NCBI GenBank assembly: GCA_029237695.1
Contig: CM055274.1
Coordinates: forward strand, 67,577,484-67,641,483
DNA length: 64,000 nucleotides
Origin: Conchocele bisecta
Taxonomy: Eukaryota > Mollusca > Bivalvia > Lucinida > Thyasiridae
Direction: 5' to 3'
Part shown: positions 21,658 to 34,506 of the stretch, piece by piece
Layout: the number at the start of each line of letters is the position of its first letter
How positions within the stretch are numbered: the first letter of the stretch is position 1
The notes under the pieces: model-generated
Told to the model about the DNA's origin: nothing
What the model saw: the letters and a program-made list of their open reading frames with translations, nothing else
Database searches by the model: none
Position numbers and translations under genes: made by a program

Positions 21658-24600
21658 AAAAATGGTCACATTTTGGATAGTTGTATGTGGTAGGCACCCC
21701 TTGGTTATGAAGCTGTGAAAGTTTGGTGGTCCTAAGTGGTACAGTACCAAAGAAATGGACTTAAACACGAAAAACTTAACATTGAAAATGGCTAAGTCGA
21801 CTGCGCGAAAGAAATGGGTCAAGTTAAAAAAAAAGTAACATGTTGGATAGTAATATGTGGTGGGCACCCCTTGATTATGAAGCTGTGAAAGTTTGGTGGT
21901 CCTAGGTGGTACAGTAACAAAGAAATGGACTCAAATACGAAAACTTAACATTGTAAACGCGAAAACTTAACATTGAAAATGGCTAAGTCGACTGCGCGGA
22001 AAAAATGGGTCAAGTTAAAAACGAGGCAAAGCCACGAAGGCCAGGTTTTTTCCAAGCATAGACACTTGGATAACATAATTATACCCACTTTTTGTAGACT
22101 AGATGGCCGTGGCCTGCGAGGCATGGACACTAAAAAAATAGATATAGTAGATGGAAAAACTTTAACCAAAAAACTTTAACCGGACACACGGACAAACGGA
22201 CGGACGTATGCCAAAATGCCGACGATATCGCGCTTTCCGCAAGCAGGTGTGACAATGATGATAAACACCCATGTGAAGTATCAAGGTATTGGGTGAAGCA
22301 GTTGCAGAGATATAGTACACGAAAAAACTTTAACAAAAAAATTCAAAGTAATTTGACCTTGACATTGGGCACAGGATCGCGCTTTCCGCAAGCAGGTGCG
22401 ACAATGATGATAAACACCCATGTGAAGTATCAAGGTATTGGGTGAAGCAGTTGCAGAGACATAGTACACAAAAAAACTTTAACAAAAAAATTCAAAGTAA
22501 TTTGACCTTGACATTGGGCACAGGGGCCGCACAGTTGGGGGTTTAGAATGAAAATATGGATGATGATAAAACACATGTGAAGTTTCAAGGTAATGGGCGA
22601 AGCAGTTGCAGAGAATATAGTATAAACGAAAAAGTTTTAACCAAAAAACTTTAACCAGACGTACGTTAAAAAGTTAACGTTGAAAATGGCTAAGTCAATT
22701 ACGTAGAAATAATAGGTGAAGGTAAAAAAATGGTCACATGTTGGATAGTTGTATGTGGTAGGCACCCCCTTGGTTATGAAGCTGTGAAAGTTTGGTGGTC
22801 CTAGGTGGTACAGTACCAAAGAAATGGACAATTAAACACGAAAACTTAACATTGTAAACGCGAAAACTTAACATTGAAAATGGCTAAGTCGACTACGCGG
22901 AAAAAAATGGGTCAAGTTAAAAACAAGAAACGAGGCAAAGCCACGAAGGCCAGGTTTTTTCCAAGCATAGACACTTGGATAACATAATTATACCCACTTT
23001 TTGTAGACTAGATGGCCGTAGCCTGCATGTCGCACCTTGGGGCGAGGCATGGACACTAAAAAAATAGATATAGTAGATGGAAAAACTTTAACGAAAAAAC
23101 TTTAACCGGACACACGGACGTACGGACGGACGTATGCCAAAATGCCGACGATATCGCGCTTTCTGCAAGCGGGTGCGACAATGATGATAAACACCCATGT
23201 GAAGTATCCAGGTACATTTAATGGGTGAAGCAGTTGCAGAGATATAGTACACAAAAAAACTTTAACAAAAAAATTCAAAGTAATTTTACCTTGGGCACAG
23301 GGGCCGCACGGTTGGGGGGTAGAATGAAAATATGGATGATGATAAACACCCATGTGAAGTTTCAAGGTAATGGGCGAAGCAGTTGCAGAGATATAGTATA
23401 ACGAAAAGTTTTAACCAAAAAAACTTTAACCAGACGTACGTTAAAAAGTTAACGTTGAAAATGGCTAAGTCAATTACGTAGAAATAAATAGTGAAGGTAA
23501 AAAAATGGTCACATTTTGGATAGTTGTATGTGGTAGGCACCCCTTGGTTATGAAGCTGTGAAAGTTGGTGGTCCTAGGTGGTACAGTACCAAAGAAATGG
23601 ACTTAAACACGAAAACTTAACATTTGTAAACGCGAAAACTTAACATTGAAAATGGCTAAGTCGACTGCGCGGAAAAAAAAAATGGAAAAAATGGGTGAAG
23701 TTAAAAAAAAAAGTAACATGTTGGATAGTGATATGTGGTGGGTACCCCTTGATTATGTAAGCTGTGAAAGTTTGGTGGTCCTAGGTGGTACAGTACCAAA
23801 GAAATGGACTTAAACACGAAAACTTAAACATTGTAAACGCGAAAACTTAACATTGAAAATGGCTAAGTCGACTACGCGGAAAAAATGGGTCAAGTTAAAA
23901 AAAAAGTAACATGTTGGATAGTGATATGTGGTGGGCACCCCTTGATTATGAAGCGTGAAAGTTTGGTGGTCCTAGGTGGCTACAGTAACAAAGAAACTGG
24001 ACTTAAACACGAAAACTTAACATTGTAACGCGAAAACTTAACATTGAAAATGGCTAAGTCGACTACGCGGAAAAAATGGGTCAAGTTAAAAAAAAAGTAA
24101 CATGTTGGATAGTGATATGTGGTGGGCACCCCTTGATTATGAAGCTGTGAAAGTTTGGTGGTCCTAGGTGGTACAGTAACAAAGAAATGGACTCAAACAC
24201 GAAAACTTAACATTGATTGTGGACGCCGCCTGCCGCCCGCCCGCCGCCCGGCTTTCGCCAATCCAATAGCCTGGATTTTATTTTTCAAAAAAACCTGGCT
24301 AAAAAATAAAAAAGTAACATGTTGGATAGTGATATGTGGAGGGCACCCCTTGATTATGAAGCTGTGAAAGTTTGGTGGTCCTAGGTGGTACAGTAACAAA
24401 GAAATGGACTCAAACACGAAAACTTAACATTGATTGTGGACGCCGCCTGCCGCCCGCCGCCCGCCCGCCCGCCCGCCCGGCTTTCGCCAATCCAATAGCC
24501 TGGATTTTTTTTCAAAAAACCTGGCTAAAAAAGTAACATGTTGGATAGTGATATGTGGTGGGCACCCCTTGATTATGAAGCTGTGAAAGTTTGGTGGTCC

Positions 24601-27600
24601 TAGGTGGTACAGTACCAAAGAAATGGACTTAAACACGAAAACTTAACATTGTAAACGGCTAAGTCGACAGCACGGAAAAAATGGGTCAAGTTAAAAAAAA
24701 AGTAACATGTTGGATAGTGATATGTGGTGGGCACCCCTTGATTATGAAGCTGTGAAAGTTTGGTGGTCCTAGGTGGTACAGTAACAAAGAAATGGACTCA
24801 AACACGAAAACTTAACATTGAAAATGGCTAAGTCCACTGTGCGGAAAAAATGGGTCAAGTTAAAAGAAAAGTAACATGTTGGATAGTGATATGTGGTGGG
24901 GCACCCTTGATTATGAACGCTGTGAACGTTTGGTGGTCCAGGTGGTACAGTAACAAAGAAATGGACTCAAACACGAAAACTTAACATTGATTGTGGACGC
25001 CGCCCGCCCGCCCACCCGCCCGGCTTTCGCCAATCCAATAGCCTGGATTTTTTTTCAAAAAACCTGGCTAAAAAAAGTAACATGTTGGATAGTGATATGT
25101 GGTGGGCACCCCTTGATTATGAAGCTGTGAAAGTTTGGTGGTCCTAGGTGGTACAGTACCAAAGAAATGGACTTAAACACGAAAACTTAACATTGAAAAC
25201 GCGAAAACTTAACATTGAAAATGGCTAAGTCGATTGCGCGGAAAAAATGGGTCAAGTTAAAAAAAAAAGTAACATGTTGGATAGTGATATGTGGTGGGCA
25301 CCCCTTGATTATGAAGCTGTGAAAGTTTGGTGGTCCTAGGTGGTACAGTAACAAAGAAATGGACTCAAACACGAAAAACTTAACATTGATTGTGGATGCC
25401 GCCCGCCCGCCCGCCCGCCCGCCCGCCACCGCCCGCCCGCCTGCCGGCTTTCGCCAATCCAATAGCCTGGATTTTTTTTCAAAAACCTGGCTAAAAACAA
25501 GAAACGAGGCAAAGCCACGAAGGCCAGGTTTTTTCCAAGCATAGACACTTGGATAACATAATTATACCCACTTTTTGTAGACTAGATGGCCGTGGCCTGC
25601 ATGTTGCGCCTTGGGGCGAGGCATGGACACTAAAAAAAGAGATATAGTAGATGGAAAAACTTTAACCAAAAAACTTTAACCGGACACACGGACAAACGGA
25701 CGGACGTATGCCAAAATGCCGACGATATCGCGCTTTCTTTCCGCAAGCAGGTGTGACAATGATGATAAACACCCATGTGAAGTATCAAGGTATTGGGTGA
25801 AGCAGTTGCAGAGATATAGTACACGAAAAAACTTTAACAAAAAAATTCAAAGTAATTTGACCTTGACATTGGGCACAGGATCGCGCTTTCCGCAAGCAGG
25901 TGCGACAATGATGATAAACACCCATGTGAAGTATCAAGGTATTGGGTGAAGCAGTTGCAGAGACATAGTACACAAAAAAACTTTAACAAAACAATTCAAA
26001 GTAATTTGACCTTGACATTGGGCACAGGGGCCGCACAGTTGGGGGTTAGAATGAAAATATGGATGATGATAAACACCCATGTGAAGTTTCAAGGTAATGG
26101 GCGAAGCAGTTGCAGAGATATAGTATAACGAAAAAGTTTTAACCAAAAAACTTTAACCAGACGTACGTTAAAAAGTTAACGTTGAAAATGGCTAAGTCAA
26201 TTACGTAGAAATAATAGGTGAAGGTAAAAAAAATGGTCACATGTTGGATAGTTGTATGTGGTAGGCACCCCTTGGTTATGAAGCTGTGAAAGTTTGGTGG
26301 TCCTAGGTGGTACAGTACCAAAGAAATGGACTTAACACGAAAACTTAACATTGTAAACGCGAAAACTTAACATTGAAAATGGCTAAGTCGACTACGCGGA
26401 AAAAATGGGTCAAGTTAAAAACAAGAAACGAGGCAAAGCCACGAAGGCCAGGTTTTTTCCAAGCATAGACACTTGGATAACATAATTATACCCACTTTTT
26501 GTAGACTAGATGGCCGTAGCCTGCATGTCGCACCTTGGGGCGAGGCATGGACACTAAAAAAATAGATATAGTAGATGGAAAAACTTTAACGAAAAAACTT
26601 TAACCGGACACACGGACGTACGGACGGACGTATGCCAAAATGCCGACGATATCGCGCTTTCTGCAAGCGGGTGCGACAATGATGATAAACACCCATGTGA
26701 AGTATCCAGGTACATTTAATGGGTGAAGCAGTTGCAGAGATATAGTACACAAAAAAACTTTAACAAAAAAATTCAAAGTAATTTTACCTTGGGCACAGGG
26801 GCCGCATGGAGTGGGGGGTAGAAAATGATGGATGATGATAAACACCCATGTGAAGTTTCAAGGTAATGGCGAAGCAGTTGCAGAGATATAGTATAACGAA
26901 AAACTTTTAACCAAAAAACTTTAACCAGACGTACGTTAAAAAGTTAACGTTGAAAATGGCTAAGTCAATTACGTAGAAATAATAGGTGAAGGTAAAAAAA
27001 ATGGTCACATGTTGGATAGTTGTATGTGGTAGGCACCCCTTGGTTATGAAGCTGTGAAAGTTTGGTGGTCCTAGGTGGTACAGTACCAAAGAAATGGACT
27101 TAAACACGAAAACTTAACATTGTAAACGCGAAAACTTAACATTGAAAATGGCTAAGTCGACTACGCGGAAAAAATGGGTCAAGTTAAAAACAAGAAACGA
27201 GGCAAAGCCACGAAGGCCAGGTTTTTTCCAAGCATAGACACTTGGATAACATAATTATACCCACTTTTTGTAGACTAGATGGCCGTAGCCTGCATGTCGC
27301 ACCTTGGGGCGAGGCATGGACACTAAAAAAATAGATATAGTAGATGGAAAAACTTTAACGAAAAAACTTTAACCGGACACACGGACGTACGGACGGACGT
27401 ATGCCAAAATGCCGACGATATCGCGCTTTCTGCAAGCGGGTGCGACAATGATGATAAACACCCATGTGAAGTATCCAGGTACATTTAATGGGTGAAGCAG
27501 TTGCAGAGATATAGTACACAAAAAAACTTTAACAAAAAAATTCAAAGTAATTTTACCTTGGGCACAGGGGCCGCATGGTTGGGGGGTAGAATGAAAATAT

Positions 27601-29915
27601 GGATGATGATAAACACCCATGTGAAGTTTCAAGGTAATGGGCGAAGCAGTTGCAGAGATATAGTATAACGAAAAACTTTTAACCAAAAAACTTTAACCAG
27701 ACGTACGTTAAAAAGTTAACGTTGAAAATGGCTAAGTCAATTACGTAGAAATAATAGGTGAAGGTAAAAAAAATGGTCACATTTTGGATAGTTGTATGTG
27801 GTAGGCACCCCTTGGTTATGAAGCTGTGAAAGTTTGGTGGTCCTAGGTGGTACAGTACCAAAGAAATGGACTTAAACACGAAAACTTAACATTTGTAAAC
27901 GCGAAAACTTAACATTGAAAAATGGCTAAGTCGACTGCGCGGAAAAAATGGGTGAAGTTAAAAAAAAAGTAACATGTTGGATAGTGATATGTGGTGGGTA
28001 CCCCTTGATTATGAAGCTGTGAAAGTTTGGTGGTCCTGGTGGTACAGTACCAAAGAAATGGACTTAAACGAAAACTTAACATTGTAAACGCGAAAACTTA
28101 ACATTGAAATGGCTAAGTGATGCGGAAAAAAATGGGTCAAGTGTAACATGTTGGTATGATATGTGGTGGGCACCCCTTGATTATGAAGCGTGAGTTTGGT
28201 GGTCCTGGTGGTAAGTCCAAAGAAATGGACTTAAACACGAAAAACTTAACATTGAAAACGCGAAAACTTAACATTGAAAATGGCTAAGTCGACAGCGGAA
28301 AAAATGGGTCAAGTTAAAAAAAAATATGTTGGATAGTGATGTGGTGGGCCCCTTGATTATAAGCTGTGAAAGTTTGGTGTCCTAGGTGGTACAGTCAAAG
28401 AAATGGACTTAAACACGAAAAAAAAAAAATTAACATGAAAACGCGAAAAACTTCAATTGAAAATGGCTAGAAAAAAAAACGATGAAGCGGAAAAAATGGG
28501 TAAGTTAAAAAAAAAGGAACTGTTGGTAGTGATATGTGGTGGGCACCCCTTGATTATGAAGCTGTGAAAGTTTGGTGGTCCTAGGTGGTACAGTACCAAA
28601 GAAATGGACTCAAACACGAAAACTTAACATTGATTGTGGACGCCGCCCGCCCTCCCGCCCGCCCGCCCGCCCGCCCCGCCCGCCCACCGCCCTGCTTTCG
28701 CCAATCCAATAGCCTGGATTTTTTTTCAAAAAACCTGGCTAAAAACAAGAAACGAGGCAAAGCCACGAAGGCCAGGTTTTTTCCAAGCATAGACACTTGG
28801 ATAACATAATTATACCCACTTTTTGTAGACTAGATGGCCGTGGCCTGCATGTTGCGCCTTGGGGCGAGGCATGGACACTAAAAAAAGAGATATAGTAGAT
28901 GGAAAAAGTTTAACCAAAAAACTTTAACCGGACACACGGACGGACGGACGGACGTATGCCAACTATATCGCACTTTCCGCAAGCGGGTGCGACAATGATG
29001 ATAAACACCCATGTGAAGTATCAAGGTAATGGGTGAAGCAGTTGCAGAGATATAGTACACGAAAAAACTTTACCAAAAAAATTCAAAGTAATTTGACCTT
29101 GACATTGAGCACAGGAGATGCACGGTTGGGGGGTAGAATGAAAATATGGATGATGATAAACACCCATGTGAAGTTTCAAGGTAATGGGCGAAGCAGTTGC
29201 AGAGATATAGTATAACAAAAAACGTTAACCAAAAAACTTTAACCAGACGTACGTTAAAAAGTTAACGTTGAAAATGGCTAAGTCAATTACGTAGAAATAA
29301 TAGGTCAAGGTAAAAGAAATGGTCACATGTTGGATAGTTGTATGTGGTGGGCACCCCTTGGTTATGAAGCTGTTAAAGTTTGGTGGTCCTAGGTGGTACA
29401 GTACCAAAGAAATGGACTTAAACACGAAAACTTAACATTGTAAACGCGAAAACTTAACATTGAAAATGGCTAAGTCGACTGCGCTGAAAAAATGGGTTAA
29501 GTTCATAAAAAGGTAACATGTTGAATAGTGATATGTGGTGGGCACCCCTTGGTTATGAAGCTGTGAAAGTTTGTTGGTCCTATGTGGTACAGTACCAAAG
29601 AAATAGACTTAAACACGAAAATTTAACATTGTAAATGCGAAAAGTTAACATTGAAAATGGCTAAGTCGACTGCGCGGAAAAAATGGGTCAAGTTAAAAAA
29701 AAGGTAACATGTTGGATAGTGATATGTGATGGGCACCCCTTGGTTATGAAGCTGTGAAAGTGTGTTGGTCCTATGTGGTACAGTAACAAAGAAATGGACG
29801 AAAACACGAAAACATAACATTGATTGTGGACGCCGCCCGCCGCCGGCCGCACGCCCGGATTTCGCCAATCCAATAGCCTGGGTTTTTTCAAAAAAATAAA
29901 CCTGGCTAAAAATGA
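21658..29915 (+). repeat. SatA satellite, third block with higher-order repeats
   Basis: Continues the SatA unit broken by the DIRS element. The first part (to about 23700) and 25498-27950 are composites. The composite start ACAAGAAACGAGGC at 26421 and 27190 gives a period of 769 bp for two nearly identical neighbours, with related starts near 22923, 25498 and 28745. Between 23700 and 25490, simple units of 169-219 bp (landmark TAACATGTTGG at 23714, 23907, 24098, 24315, 24534, 24703, 24872, 25078 and 25270) switch between the GCGCGG and CCG-rich links. Units at 28100-28540 are visibly degraded. All open frames here repeat from unit to unit and are not genes. Confidence 0.92.
26421..27189 (+). 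repeat. Representative SatA higher-order unit (769 bp)
   Basis: Order: ACAAGAAACGAGGC head; TATACCCACTTTTTGTAGAC; GGCGAGGCATGGACACTA; ACGG run; CGCGCTTTCTGCAAGCGGG; two ~148-bp sub-repeats (GATGATAAACACCCATGTGA); the perfect hairpin ACGTTAA-AAAG-TTAACGT (about 26934-26951); then one SatA core unit with GGTGGTCCTAGGTGGTACAG. The next copy from 27190 follows the same order almost base for base, which points to recent amplification or conversion. Confidence 0.85.
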
Positions 29916-30137
29916 CCATGACCTTGAGAATTTGGATGTGGGGGTGTGCGTAATGAAGCATCATCACTAGACAAACATTGATGTGAAATATTATGAAAGT
30001 CTGACAAGGGGTTAAAGAGATATTGTGAAAAAAACAATAACTTTAACGCATTTGCCTTACAAAAAAACGGACGACGCAGACGACGGCAGAAAAAGCGACA
30101 ACTATAGTCGCGCCTCTGCTAAAGCAGGCGCGACAAA
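29916..30137 (+). repeat. Terminal P3 unit and hairpin closing the macro-array
   Basis: A single P3 unit (GGATGTGGGGGTGTGCG) is followed by GACGACGCAGACGACGG and the hairpin TCGCGCCT/AGGCGCGA at 30108-30115 and 30126-30133. Satellite sequence stops within a few bases of the hairpin, so this is the right edge of the 30-kb repeat domain. Confidence 0.85.
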
Positions 30138-31268
30138 AATGTGCGTATTATCATTTCATGTCGAGCACTAAATTATACAAAACACGTGCAGGGCGTTGAT
30201 GTTCATACTTCGCTATAATGTTATTGGGAGACAATTATACAATACGACGCAAAAATATAATCATAAACGTACCTAATAAAGTGTGTATTAGCAAAATTCT
30301 TAGGTCACTCTCCACGAAGTAGAAAGTAAACAAAGAACGCTTCAAACGCACATTTGGAAAGACTACTCAGTCATAACTCAGTTCGTGAACATAAGCAAAC
30401 ACAATGTGTAAACAGCTACGCAATCAACAATTATTCAATTTTAAACTCACTCACTGTTTCTGTTATTGCCCATATCTTTAAAAATGGACTTATCTTTAAA
30501 AAAAAGATTTACAATCACAAAAGATCGCCGATGAAACATTCCATCACACAAATACATATGACATGCATAGTGCCATGGCGGTCGCCTCCTTGTGAACTCA
30601 AGTTTGTGATACACGTTTCCCAGCATGCAATATGTTAATAACGTCAACATATAAACACTAACATTCGAAGAATTAGGACAGAATAAATATGTTTAATGTT
30701 GATGTGCATCAAGGTTTAAACATATTAGTATTTCCAATTACTTACACCATTAATCTACTTTTATTGGGAAAAAATACTGGAAAAACGTTTTGGTAGACAT
30801 ATTTTATGACTTGTATAAACAGTGGTGTGCCGACCTACATTGCAGGCTAGTGTAGCGAAATTGACACGGGTGAAACCTCGTCCTGACTAAGGTAGCTTGT
30901 CATTGGGATGTTAAACAATTGATTCCTGGTTCATTCACGATAGCCCATGCAATTCACTATACCTTCGTTCATACGCATATATAGCGAATTTGAGGTCATT
31001 GAGAATAGAGAGGAAGTAAGCTAATAATTAGTGTTGATATGTGGGATACAATTTCATGTTTTACGGGGAAAACAATGCCATCCAGCCTTCAACTGTTATC
31101 TAAAGTTATGCATACCTATTTGTACATGTGTCAGTGATGGTGTATTAGTAATTAGAGAATAAATATGAACCAATTGGCCGACATGATTTGGACACCACTG
31201 AAGTTAAATGTTTTTCTGCGTATATAGGCCAAATACAGCATTCAGTTTAGGACGGATGTGTGTAATAT
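30138..31268. other. AT-rich DNA, nothing recognised
   Basis: Apparently single-copy AT-rich sequence right of the satellite domain. Open frames are short, and none has a recognisable domain or plausible splice structure. No inverted repeats were noticed. Confidence 0.45.
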
Positions 31269-31375
31269 AATTCCTGCCATCGGGACTACTCGGAAGCCTC
31301 GCTTCGCTTAGTCCGGCAGGAGTTATTCCTGCCATCGGGACTACTCGGAAGCCTCGCTACCTCGAGTCCGGTAGG
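31269..31375. repeat. Duplicated palindrome-forming segment
   Basis: ATTCCTGCCATCGGGACTAC begins at 31269 and again at about 31325. Each copy folds, with GGGACT and CCTGCC facing AGTCC and GGCAGG (or GGTAGG) across a CGGAAGCCTCGCT loop. The two copies differ in the loop. Confidence 0.7.
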
Positions 31376-31962
31376 TTACTGGTAAGGCTGATAACTCTTG
31401 GAAGTCTCGCAATGGGGTTATGGTTGGTCTAAATAGTCGACAATTTCCGTCCTTGTCGGCTATGTCCAGAAACAAACAGGCGGCGCTGGAAAGTCACAGA
31501 GGGTGCTGTATCATCTGGTTATAAATACAGAGAATCGTCGCATATTCATGAGTCTGTCATTTGCAAGCGAGAGAGACACTGCTACAGATATATACTGGGG
31601 AATAGCGAAAGGTATTATAAGGAATACTGGAAGTCACCTTCTTAGAGGGCTGTGACTGAACTGGGAGCTGGTACATTGGTATACATGTAGCTACAGGTTC
31701 GCTGGCAACTATGTGGAAGATAGTTGGAGTATATATAGCAGCTGTTGTTAAGTCGGGACTTGATAGGAGTCAGAACAAGTTGACAGACCGTATGCACAGG
31801 GCCAGCTGTGTTCGACCTAGACAGCATAGCATTCGTCCTAATAACTTTTAATCAAAGTAGTAAATTCCCATGATCACATTTGCTGTAATCAACAGTCATT
31901 TTAAACTGTATATATTATTGATTCCAACTAAATTAAGCCATTGCCTGTGCACGTGTGTTCAT
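31376..31962. other. Spacer, nothing recognised
   Basis: No gene, repeat family or RNA feature seen. A 61-codon minus-strand frame here has no recognisable content. Confidence 0.4.
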
Positions 31963-32150
31963 ATGAGCGGAAGTTCATAGGAGCTGAAGTTCGTAGGAGC
32001 TCATAGGAGTTCTTAATAGGAGAAGTTTGCAAGAGTTCATAGGAGCTGGAGTTCGTAGGAGCTCAAAGGTCACAGGAGTTGGAGGTCACAGGAGTTGGAG
32101 GTCATAGAAGTTTGTAGGAGCTAATACGAGTTCATAGGAGTGGAAACTCA
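31963..32150 (+). repeat. Degenerate minisatellite (AGGAGTTCATAGGAGCTG-like)
   Basis: About a dozen imperfect units of 12-18 bp built from CATAGGAGCTGGAGTTCG and GGTCACAGGAGTTGGA. Purine-rich on the plus strand and irregular in phase. Confidence 0.8.
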
Positions 32151-32581
32151 TAAAAGATGTGTATACACTTGTAGTATAGTGGTGGAGAGAACGTAGCGGT
32201 GCGACAGACACGCTACCAGTTGTATCACAGCTTGTTATAGTTGTTGTGTTGAGCTATCGAGCTCGTGCCAGTGCCGTACATGTTACACTAGTATAGTCCA
32301 TGTTGTTAAAAAAACATAATTTGAACATACAAACTATGTATTATGATTGTTATTACCAGTGGTTAGGCGGGAGTTTTTTTATTTTTCGTTTCTCAGACCC
32401 GCCGCCGCAATTTTGGCGAAAATAAAAAAATATATGATTTAGTTACATACCGTAGCTTCAGTTCACATGTAAACGTAACAAATCGATGTCATTTCCTAAA
32501 TATGTACGTTTTTCTGAAGCACTTTCGTGAAAAATTGCAGATGGGATTAGACTCAAAATCTCATGGAAGGTCTTGTATATA
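32151..32581. other. Spacer, nothing recognised
   Basis: AT-rich DNA between the minisatellite and the next MITE. No supported feature. Confidence 0.4.
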
Positions 32582-33299
32582 CCGTAAAGATTCTAATAGA
32601 CGCCCATGCTCTAATAGACGCCCACCCCCCACTTTTTACGTTGAAAATGACACATTTTTTGGCCGATTTTCACGAAATTACCGGTAGTGCCTCTAATAAA
32701 CGCCCAGTACCGACTTGAAACAAAATCGGAGCTAATTGTCCAATTAGATTTTTTTTCTTTCCATTATTTCGAAAGCAACTTCCTTTAAAATCGGGGAAAG
32801 AACATAATTGCTACTTTCACTTTCAAAAGCGGTGTCACAGTAAATTCCTCATCAGCAGTAGCTATTTGCATGGACACAGGGTGATCAGAATTTACACGGT
32901 TACAGAGACGCCATTTTCAAAGCATCTCAAACCCGACAGATCCAAAACGCTGACGCTGACGAAACGTCCGTAGGCGTAAATCTGATCAGCATTAATGATT
33001 GACGCCGTCTTGATATACATTACCATTAAATTTAACATTTCTACCAACTGTACCATAATGACCAGAGTGGGCCGAAACGTCTTGGCCCAAATGTTTATAA
33101 ACTGACACAGTACAATCAAGTCTGGCGTTTGAGAGTAACGTCCCTTAGTTATGTTTTTGTTCAGATAGCAGAACATCGTATATTTTTTTATCATTTTCCC
33201 TTTGCTGAATAACACTTGCCTCTATTAAACGCCCACCCTGGACTTTGGAGCCAGTGGTGATTCTAATAGACGCCTGGGCATCTATTAGAATCTTTACGG
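32582..33299. mobile_element. TA-flanked MITE with 27-bp terminal inverted repeats
   Basis: 718-bp element. The left end CCGTAAAGATTCTAATAGA and the inverted right end agree except for one C/T within the first ~25 bases. TA lies on both sides (32580-32581 and 33300-33301). The motif CTAATAGACGCCCA is repeated just inside both ends (32592, 32611, 33220 and 33261 regions). No transposase remains, so it is presumably moved in trans by a Tc1/mariner/pogo-type enzyme. Confidence 0.8.
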
Positions 33300-33334
33300 T
33301 ATTCAAAGTGATATTCCAGCCGAATAGGTTGTAT

Positions 33335-33465
33335 ATCTGAGTGACTTTCTAGTCTGATGGAGTTTGTATAATATTATAATTATCTGAGTGACTTTCTAGT
33401 CTGATGGAGTTTGTATAACATTATATCTGAGCGACATTCTAGCCTCATGTTTGTATAATATATTC
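33335..33465 (+). repeat. Three-copy ~50-60-bp tandem repeat
   Basis: Units with TCTGAGTGACTTTCTAGTCT and GATGGAGTTTGTATAA. The third copy (from about 33425) is diverged. Confidence 0.8.
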
Positions 33466-33484
33466 AGACATATTGATATTTGTC

Positions 33485-33573
33485 AAGTTTATCAGATACG
33501 GCTTGGAAAGGGTAGGAATTCCTCAGTAGACCTCGGAATTCCCACCTGTTTCCTAGCCTAGCTTGATAAACTT
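33485..33573. repeat. Imperfect inverted repeat
   Basis: AAGTTTATCA (33485-33494) faces TGATAAACTT (33564-33573). Inner arms GGTAGGAATTCC and GGAATTCCCACC continue the stem around a short loop. It could be a small fold-back element; no flanking duplication was identified. Confidence 0.6.
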
Positions 33574-34376
33574 ATCAGAAGAACTAGCCTGGTATTCATT
33601 AATATGAGTAATACATTACTGTTCTGTTCACATTTATGGTGATTTTTAGTTGGTTTATATCTTTGTTTAATATTGCGTTAGTTTGTTTTTTTCCTCCTCC
33701 TCTTCTGGACATAATTGTTGGAAAAATCTGAGAAACAAATAAAAAAAAAACTCTGGCCTTACTAGTTTTGGGATTATCTGCTAACACATTTTTGAAGAAT
33801 ATTCCGTGTCAAAATTCAAGAATTATTTTGTTTGCAATAGGTGCAATGCACCTTTTAGGTGGTGAGGTGAACATACAAATTTAATGTGACATTACCTAGA
33901 CCGGAAGTCGCTTGTCACACGTGCAGTAAGTGAATACACATATTCCAAGAATGTTTACAGCAAGAAAATGTCAGCGCTGGGTACAATAAATGTGAGGTCT
34001 GTTACCATGGGTAACTTGTATTAACAATTTTCATCTGTTTTGGGGAACTACCTGAACTATGTTTGATATTTGACTTGCTTCAATCGCAGTTTTGTTGATA
34101 AATGAATGTGTTGACAGAAGAAGACCCAAATGCAATGTGTTCATCCAAGTTTTTATGTACTGGTCAAAACACGCGAGAAAAACTAAATGTAATCGAAAAC
34201 ACAAACTTATGTACCTCACGTATTTAGGACACGACACGATAGTTATGTACTCAGAACTACTGTCTGTTCCACATTTTGCTGTCGATAAACTTTTGGCTAT
34301 TAAACACACTAAATCTGAAAAATATTTAAATGTAAGTACTTTTTTATCAATAATAAAAAAGTCCCCTGAAAATATA
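33574..34376. other. AT-rich DNA, nothing recognised
   Basis: Contains overlapping open frames on both strands between about 34031 and 34534. They run into the small MITE at 34377 and show no recognisable domain, so they are not called as genes. Confidence 0.4.
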
Positions 34377-34506
34377 CAGGGATTCCGATGGCGATTGCCA
34401 CTTTCGCAATTGGCGATAAAAATAAACAATTGGCGATAAAAAATTACAATTTTCAGAGAAAAAAATTGAAGTGGCGATTTTTTTATTTTCCCCAGCGGAA
34501 TCCCTG
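34377..34506. mobile_element. 130-bp MITE with GGATTCCG ends
   Basis: Ends CAGGGATTCCG and CGGAATCCCTG are perfect 11-bp inverted repeats. AATATA lies immediately on both sides (34371-34376 and 34507-34512). If the element is taken to start 3 bp later, the flanking repeat extends to 9 bp (AATATACAG). The interior repeats TGGCGAT(A/T) several times. Confidence 0.75.

Noticed and set aside
11879..29425. Many minus-strand frames sharing LYHLGPPNFHSF or ISATASPITLKLHMGVYHH
   Set aside because: Repeated translations of SatA units and sub-repeats, explained by array homogeneity rather than a gene family.
1..30137. CRISPR array
   Set aside because: Repeats are 150-770 bp, not short identical repeats with unique spacers, and the genome type is animal.
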